A DNA stretch of 21,053 nt from Cyclostephanos tholiformis (taxonomy: Eukaryota; Bacillariophyta; Thalassiosirophyceae; Thalassiosirales; Thalassiosiraceae): assembly GCA_036939975.1 (NCBI GenBank), contig JALLPB010000183.1, positions 1-21,053 on the forward strand, read 5' to 3'. Shown here piece by piece: positions 16,230 through 21,053 of this stretch. The notes below the pieces were generated by a model. The model ran no database searches, had not been told where the DNA came from, and worked only from the letters and a program-made list of their open reading frames with translations. The first letter of the stretch is position 1. Every line of letters begins with the position of its first letter. A program made the position numbers and the translations under genes.

Positions 16230-18850
16230 TGGAAAGGTCACTTGCCATGCATATAGCAGTGACGATGCTTGAAGTCATTTTGTGCCAGAGCCTGAATGAA
16301 TGCATCAGCAATCTGGTCTATTGTGTCAATAGGGAATATCTTTATGAGTCCCGTATGCACATGTTCATGAAAGTGATGGTAGCATACATTGATATTCTTT
16401 GTCCTTGTATATAACTTGGTAAGGCTTGCAAGTTCCAGAGTGCCAAAATTATCTTCAAATACTTAGCAATACACATAGGGTTTGGTACAAAGTACATTGA
16501 AACTTTGCTCCCTCATTTCCTGTATTAGACCCATGATAGCAATGACATCACATAAGGCTTACGAAATAGCAATGTACTCAGTCTCTTTGGTTGAAAGTGC
16601 AACTTATGAGTGTAAAATATGATCCATCCACTTTGTGACTTGCAGTGCTGGGTAGTACTACAGCTGCAAAGCTCTTTTTCCAGTTCCCTGAGAAGTCTGT
16701 GTCACGGTATCATTCAAATCCCTTTCCTGGATCAGGCTTCAAGCAAATGCCAATGTTGCATGTGTTTTTCAAGTAGCATACCAGGTAAATAATGGCTTCC
16801 CCATGAGAACGTCTTGGGTCCAATTAATACTTAGCAACTTGGTGCATGGCATACAATATGTCAGCATATGTGGTTTGGGCCAAGTAGTTGAGCTTGCCGA
16901 CTGCAGATCTATAGTTGAAAAATTAGGTTGAATGGAGGTATATCCTGGAAAGTGTGAAGTTGAAGTGATACTTTAGCTGGGACAGGTGTGGTCTTGGAGT
17001 TGCTAAGTCCGACGTCTTTGATAATGGAATCGATTCAGTCACATTGTGAGAACTCATAAGAGCCACATTGAGTTTTTTGACATTGACTCCAATGTATTCC
17101 GCTGGGTCACTCTGATCTTCAATGTTGAGACCCAAATCTTGCATTTCCTTAATTATTGACTTGAGTTGCTTGCCATTGTGACCCAAGACCAAGAAAATAC
17201 CATCAAAAGAATACTCAGTCATCAATTATGGATGGCTTGAAGTTGATAGAGCTTGGTTTCTCAACTAGATATGAGTTCCAAAGTATCCCACTTGATTCTG
17301 TATGTAAATGTTCTTGAAAAGCTTTGATACGTAGTTGCTTCATTTCCCAGTTGCAGTCTTGATACTTTGTGGAAGTTCCATGTAGATGTCATTTTTGATA
17401 GGTGCATGTGGATATGCCATAACAAAATCAACATGATGAAGGGCCTATAGGAATACAATTCCAAATATGATGATCAATCTGATGACAAACCATGTCACAA
17501 CAGAATAAATTCTCAATGTAATTCATCCCATAGACTTGTTTCCCTCTGTGTAGGTTCAGATGCACCTTGTGGCCTTTCACATCATTGGCTGTGATGTCAT
17601 GCTTGCATTGCATCAACCTGGTGTCTTTGGGGACAGTAATTTGTGGTACCAGTTCCAGTGTCTAATTTCAACATGGCCATTGACTTCCTTCATTACGCAT
17701 CCACAAATTGCTTAGCATCATGCTGCCTGATTGCCTGCTGTAGATACATGATGTCACCTACCATCTTGGCATAGAATGTGATGGGGTTCCTCATGCCCTC
17801 TTGAAGTTCAAAGTGTTCATCATGAAACAAATCCTTGGATGTTTCTCCATTAGCAGAGTATTGTGCCATGTGGTGCATGTCTCTTTTACCAAAGAAGTCT
17901 CACTGTGAAACTGAGTCAGCCATGTGGCATGACATAGTGTGTGCATGCCCTCGTAGACTTGTACCAGCTGAGACAGGGTCTGTAGCTATGGTTTCTCCTT
18001 CAGGCAGCACGGTGCTGTTGTTATCAGTGAGTTGGGAATCTTCTTGGGTATGATCTTCACTTGCATTGTTATGAGCATCCCAATTAATATCACTTTCCTC
18101 CAAATTGATAGATGAATTTTCCAGAGGACATCTAAATTGGACTGTGATAGGCCATAATACTAAGGGCCATTCAGTGTTAGAGCAGAGACTTGAGACAGAA
18201 TGTTGCTCATGCAACATAAACCTGCCATGTGACAGTATCATAATCATCCGGTGCGCTGTGATGCATTTTCTTGAAAAAGTTGTCAAAATGACAGTGGCAC
18301 TGAGGTGAGACACACGCAGACCCAGTACATCGGTTAAGAACAAGGTAGATGTTCCTTGTATGCATTGGAGATGCCCCTAGTTGAGGCCCAATTGCACATG
18401 CGGTGACCATTTGGGGTTTTTATTCACTGATGCTAGCACATTCTGCAAAGTAAACTCTGGGCAGCCAAAGGTGTGCACATGATGTTTCAGGTTAACACCC
18501 GCTTGAATCAAACTGAATTGTTTGAGCCTTGATGTTTGTCCATCCTCTAGCACAGGCAAGGAATTGAAAAGGAGGGCAGCATTGTACAGGCCGTATGGCC
18601 AGAGAGCCAGGTGTACCGCAACTGGCCAGTGGGAACAAGGGTGAAACAATTGCTGCATGCACTCTCAGAGAGATTGCGGATTGTGCACTTGGCAATTCCA
18701 TCTTGAAAATTGGTGTTTACCCCACAAAAGGTGAGTTGCTGCCTGCCATTTTTGCATGATTGCTCAAAGACGCTGTCTGAGAATCTGCTGTTGTTGCAAT
18801 GGTAGTGCAGAATTTTTATGTCATGATCAGCAGCAAACTGTTTGAAGACA
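16230..18850 (-). mobile_element. truncated, decayed Ty1/copia retrotransposon pol (integrase-RT-RNase H)
   Basis: Read from 18850 down on the minus strand, pol domains appear in Ty1/copia order. The integrase core has FAADHDIKILHYHCNNSRF and QLTFCGVNTNFQDGIA, then WPVAVHLALWPYGLYNAALL, LPVLEDG and HTFGCPEFTLQN (to about 18380). A spacer follows (about 18340-17900), then the RT: MRNPITFYAKMVGDIMYLQQ (about 17790), VDFVMAYPHAPIKNDIYM (about 17425-17375), EYSFDGIF and DQSDPAEYIGVNVKKL (17220-17080). RNase H comes last: YRDTDFSGNWKKS (about 16710), ALSTKETEYIA (about 16600-16566), KNINVCYHHFHEHVHTGLI, then DQIADAFIQALAQNDF (to about 16270). There are many stops and frameshifts. Catalytic positions are lost too: the integrase D of D-N-G is Asn, the following E (GIAE) is Lys, and the RT Y-V-D-D reads Y-S-F-D. 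No gag, protease or LTRs are seen, so this is a dead internal fragment, probably of a diatom CoDi-type element. Confidence 0.85.
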
Positions 18851-20020
18851 TGTTTGCCTTAATTGTTTTGTCGGAGGATAAGTCTTGAATTGGAGGCAGG
18901 AGCAACAGTTCACAACTAGGGGGTGCACTCATAAAAAATTAGCTACAAGCTTTAGGCACAAAACACAAAAGTTCTTTTTTTTTACAGGTTCTCTCTCAGA
19001 GTTTTTTTTATCAAATTGGTGGGTTTGCTGACAGACCAACCTTGCCAATTTTCCAAAATCCAATGCTATTCCCTTTAATTCAATTGCAACAATTCACCCC
19101 CCTCCATGCAACAAACTAGGTTGTTAATTACTTTTTCAGTATTCCTGTTTTGCTTTTGGAAAATCCAGTATTTTTCAGGATTCCTAGGATTCCTTTAGGA
19201 TTCCTTTTTTGCGCAGTAATACTGGACACAATTCCTACGTAGCTTTCTACATAATTCCATACAGATACAGAGCAAAGGCCCAAGGGGTTTTGGAGACAAT
19301 TACTCAGGAACAGGAATGGGTGATTACTGTCCGTGACCAACCAAAAACAGTATTTTACAGTAATTCTCAGGATTATTGCAGTAATGAACAACCCAGGCTA
19401 CAGAGGGGGGAAAAATCAGCATAGGTTGGGTGCTCTATCCTACAAAATGATTAAAATCAGACCCTTATGAGGCACACCACAAAACACAACCACAAACCAC
19501 ACACACACGACACCTGACATGTCCATCAGGGCCTCTACCTCTGCCCTTGGCCATCTACTACCAGTTCTGGTGCAATGCGCCTCCGCTACACATTGTGCGT
19601 CATGCTGGGTATGCTCGGTTTGCTTTTTTTCTTGCTGTGGGGGTAGCTTGGTTGCCAAAAAAGGAACCCATCAAAAATCAGAGAGAGGGACGAGGCCCAG
19701 GCCTTTGATGGCTGCTATTCAATGGGGGGACACAACAACCAACCAAAAGTTGGCATTAGTGGTACGAGAGATGTTGGGGATGGCATGAACTGTGGCAGAA
19801 CTTGGGGGGGGGGGGTTACATTGTTTGGGGGCTGACAAAATAAGAACGAAAAATAAAAAAATTAATTATGCCTTGGCCTTAAGTGGCCCCTAACAACAAA
19901 TACCCCACTCCAGCTAGGAGGATGACAACCAGTCTCCACTAAATCTTGTCACATTGATGAGCTGAGTGGAGATTCTATTTCATCCAAAATCCATGTGAAC
20001 TAGCAAAACAGTACAAGAAA
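18851..20020. other. AT-rich, gene-free repeat-like DNA
   Basis: No intact gene. Features seen are the AGGATTCCT triplet repeat (19177-19205), T-rich tracts near 18975-18985 and 19003-19010, a CA-rich patch at 19470-19510, and a G12 run at 19804-19815. Just after that run, the 15-mer CATTGTTTGGGGGCT (about 19819-19833) also occurs in repeat copy B (about 20748), so an eroded third copy of that repeat may begin here. Open frames at 19128-19391 (-) and 19519-19788 (+) have no recognisable product. Confidence 0.35.
19177..19205. repeat. three tandem AGGATTCCT units
   Basis: AGGATTCCT occurs at 19177-19185, directly again at 19186-19194, and after TT again at 19197-19205. Each unit is an imperfect palindrome (AGGA-T-TCCT), so the run can form short hairpins. 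Related ATTCCT occurs at 19141-19146 and ACAATTCCTACG at about 19229-19240. Its role is unknown. Confidence 0.7.
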
Positions 20021-20237
20021 TGCTAGCTAAAACCTAGTTGTGTTTTGTGTTTTTTGTTGCACTGATGGCAATGACCATGGCATCTGCTGGGGCAATTTGG
20101 CGTGAGCACTTGTCTGATGGTGGCATTTAGGGGCTTTGCACGAAGCCACCAATATGCTCCATTGATTGATGTGCTTTGCGCCCTATCCCCTTGGTGGCAA
20201 GGCTGTTGAAAATGCCGGTGAGTTACTTTCATTTTAG
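20021..20237 (+). repeat. diverged ~217-bp direct repeat, copy A
   Basis: Aligns over its length with 20650-20865. Shared blocks in the same order are TGCTAGCTAAAA, AGTTGTG, a T-rich patch, CATGGC, GGTGGCATT..GGGGCTT, AAGCCACCAATATGCT, TGTGCTT, a TGGCA-GGC block, AAAAT..CCG and CATTTTAG. Weaker similarity continues about 70 bp upstream (ACTAGCAAAA against ACTAGTAAAA). In one plus-strand frame both copies give similar peptides around KPPIC, but copy A has stops. It may be a MITE, an LTR-like terminal repeat or a duplicated gene fragment; I cannot tell which. Confidence 0.7.
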
Positions 20238-20396
20238 TTCATCATAAATAAAATGTAGTTAAGCATTAATTCCTTCAACCACCATGCCCTTGCTCAACCC
20301 CACTTCCATGTCATGTTTGCACTGGATGAGATGTCATCAGATTTTTGGGTCGACAAAAATTGGCAAAGATACTATTTTTTATGAAGCCTGAAAAAA

Positions 20397-20467
20397 GTTG
20401 TCGCATATATGCAACTATAGCGTTATCTTGTTAACAGCTTAATTGCTACTGGGCCATATATGGCCCA
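20397..20467. repeat. two ATAT-centred palindromes between the direct repeats
   Basis: 20450-20467 (TGGGCCATATATGGCCCA) is a perfect 18-bp palindrome. Its core CCATATATGG (20454-20463) fits the CC(A/T)6GG CArG-box pattern bound by MADS/SRF proteins in other eukaryotes. 20397-20415 (GTTG-TC-GCATATATGC-AAC) is an imperfect palindrome around a perfect 10-bp core. They could be cruciform-forming or protein-binding sites, or part of a mobile element; this is inference. Confidence 0.6.
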
Positions 20468-20543
20468 ATTTTTTGCATTTCACACAAACTAAGTTTTTGC
20501 AATTTTGGCCGCCTAAAAATTCTGAAGTCATCAAAAATTAGCT

Positions 20544-20562
20544 ACTTTGTCATCTACAAAGT
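20544..20562. repeat. 7-bp stem, 5-nt loop inverted repeat
   Basis: ACTTTGT-CATCT-ACAAAGT forms a perfect 7-bp stem with a 5-nt loop, midway between the two palindromes and direct repeat copy B. It is too short to call a terminator or RNA gene. Confidence 0.5.
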
Positions 20563-20649
20563 GCTCAATTCACTAATTAACTTTTCGATAGAGTTCCATG
20601 TTGTGTCCCAAAATTAGACAAGTTTCTTACTAGTAAAAAGTATGATAAT

Positions 20650-20865
20650 TGCTAGCTAAAATGTTAGTTGTGCATTGTTTTTTTTCTTCTGCAACTATGA
20701 TCATGGCTTCCCCCTGGCGAACACTGTGCAAGGACTTGCCTGGTGGCATTGTTTGGGGGCTTCACATAAAGCCACCAATATGCTTTTCAGCAGGCAATGT
20801 GCTTCTTGTCGTATCCACCCAGTGGCATGGCCTTCAAAATTTCCGTCAAAGTTGTTACATTTTAG
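20650..20865 (+). repeat. diverged ~216-bp direct repeat, copy B
   Basis: Partner of 20021-20237, offset by about 629 bp. In this copy the shared frame stays open for 81 codons (20649-20894; contains MASPWRTLCKDLPGG and KPPICFSAGN). That peptide is not a family I recognise, and copy A's version is broken. I therefore do not call it a gene. Confidence 0.7.
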
Positions 20866-21053
20866 AACACCAAAAATTAAAGGGTCGACTGTGAAAATAC
20901 GTCGCTTCAGGGGGGGTCACTTTTGAGGTGTCGTCACGGAAATTTTTTTATTGTACATACGTCACGCATTTCCAACTTTCTTTAATCTCACGGCAACGTT
21001 TTGTTAGTAAAAAAAGGCTTACTTATTGAGGCACCACACTTGTTTCATTTTAA
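20866..21053. other. right edge, no feature recognised
   Basis: AT-rich with a G-rich patch (about 20910-20916). I see no gene, RNA or repeat partner within the window. Confidence 0.4.

Noticed and set aside
19128..19391. minus-strand frame ending in GIL-containing repeats
   Set aside because: The repeated peptide comes only from the AGGATTCCT tandem units; the rest has no coding character.
20649..20894. 81-codon plus-strand frame in repeat copy B
   Set aside because: The homologous frame in copy A is broken and the peptide is unrecognised, so it is treated as repeat DNA.
1..21053. CRISPR array, bacterial operon or phage-like gene cluster
   Set aside because: No regularly spaced identical repeats; gene structure, plastid-targeting presequence and repeat types are eukaryotic.

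Overview
The window looks like nuclear DNA of a diatom, most likely a centric (Thalassiosirales-like) species. The strongest evidence is a fucoxanthin-chlorophyll a/c (LHC-family) protein with a diatom plastid-targeting presequence (signal peptide ending ..ATAF-SP). Supporting evidence is a decayed BspA-type leucine-rich-repeat family of the kind that is expanded in Thalassiosira-like genomes, and a decayed Ty1/copia pol. A gene resembling the dynein-arm assembly factor DNAAF5/HEATR2 fits a lineage with flagellated sperm, so a centric rather than a pennate diatom. All five intact genes read as single uninterrupted ORFs. They are clearly more GC-rich than the AT-rich DNA around them.

Layout, left to right. 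(1) 1-269: AT-rich leader with short degenerate repeats. (2) 270-1364 (+): arsenite methyltransferase ArsM/AS3MT-type, with all four cysteines expected for catalysis and As binding. (3) 1365-4010: gene-poor DNA containing two decayed minus-strand BspA-like LRR pseudogenes (about 3895-3005 and 2420-2098), each ending in the same C-terminal tail motif. (4) 4075-5835 (+): a protein with a disordered, charged N-terminus, a divergent SAM-methyltransferase-like C-terminal half and a terminal Cys/His cluster; I cannot assign its function. (5) 6056-9403 (-): a HEAT-repeat protein, probably DNAAF5/HEATR2, convergent with the previous gene. (6) 9750-10469 (+): the FCP/LHC protein, divergent from the HEAT gene across a 346-bp shared promoter region. 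(7) 11046-14681 (-): a large putative single-pass cell-surface protein with SdrD_B-like beta domains, one transmembrane helix and a long acidic/serine-rich tail. (8) 14682-21053: about 6.4 kb without an intact gene. It holds a small unidentified mobile-element-like relic (about 15560-15975), a truncated and multiply broken Ty1/copia pol on the minus strand (about 18850-16230), a short tandem repeat, and two diverged ~217-bp direct repeats with palindromes between them.

The genes do not form a pathway. They cover arsenic detoxification, light harvesting, probable axonemal dynein pre-assembly, a surface protein and an unknown methyltransferase-like protein, set in a repeat-rich background. The most interesting items for follow-up are the unknown methyltransferase-like protein, the SdrD_B membrane protein (possibly with a bulb-lectin-like ectodomain), the DNAAF5-like gene, and the paired right-end repeat. 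I did not find a clear novel multi-gene system.
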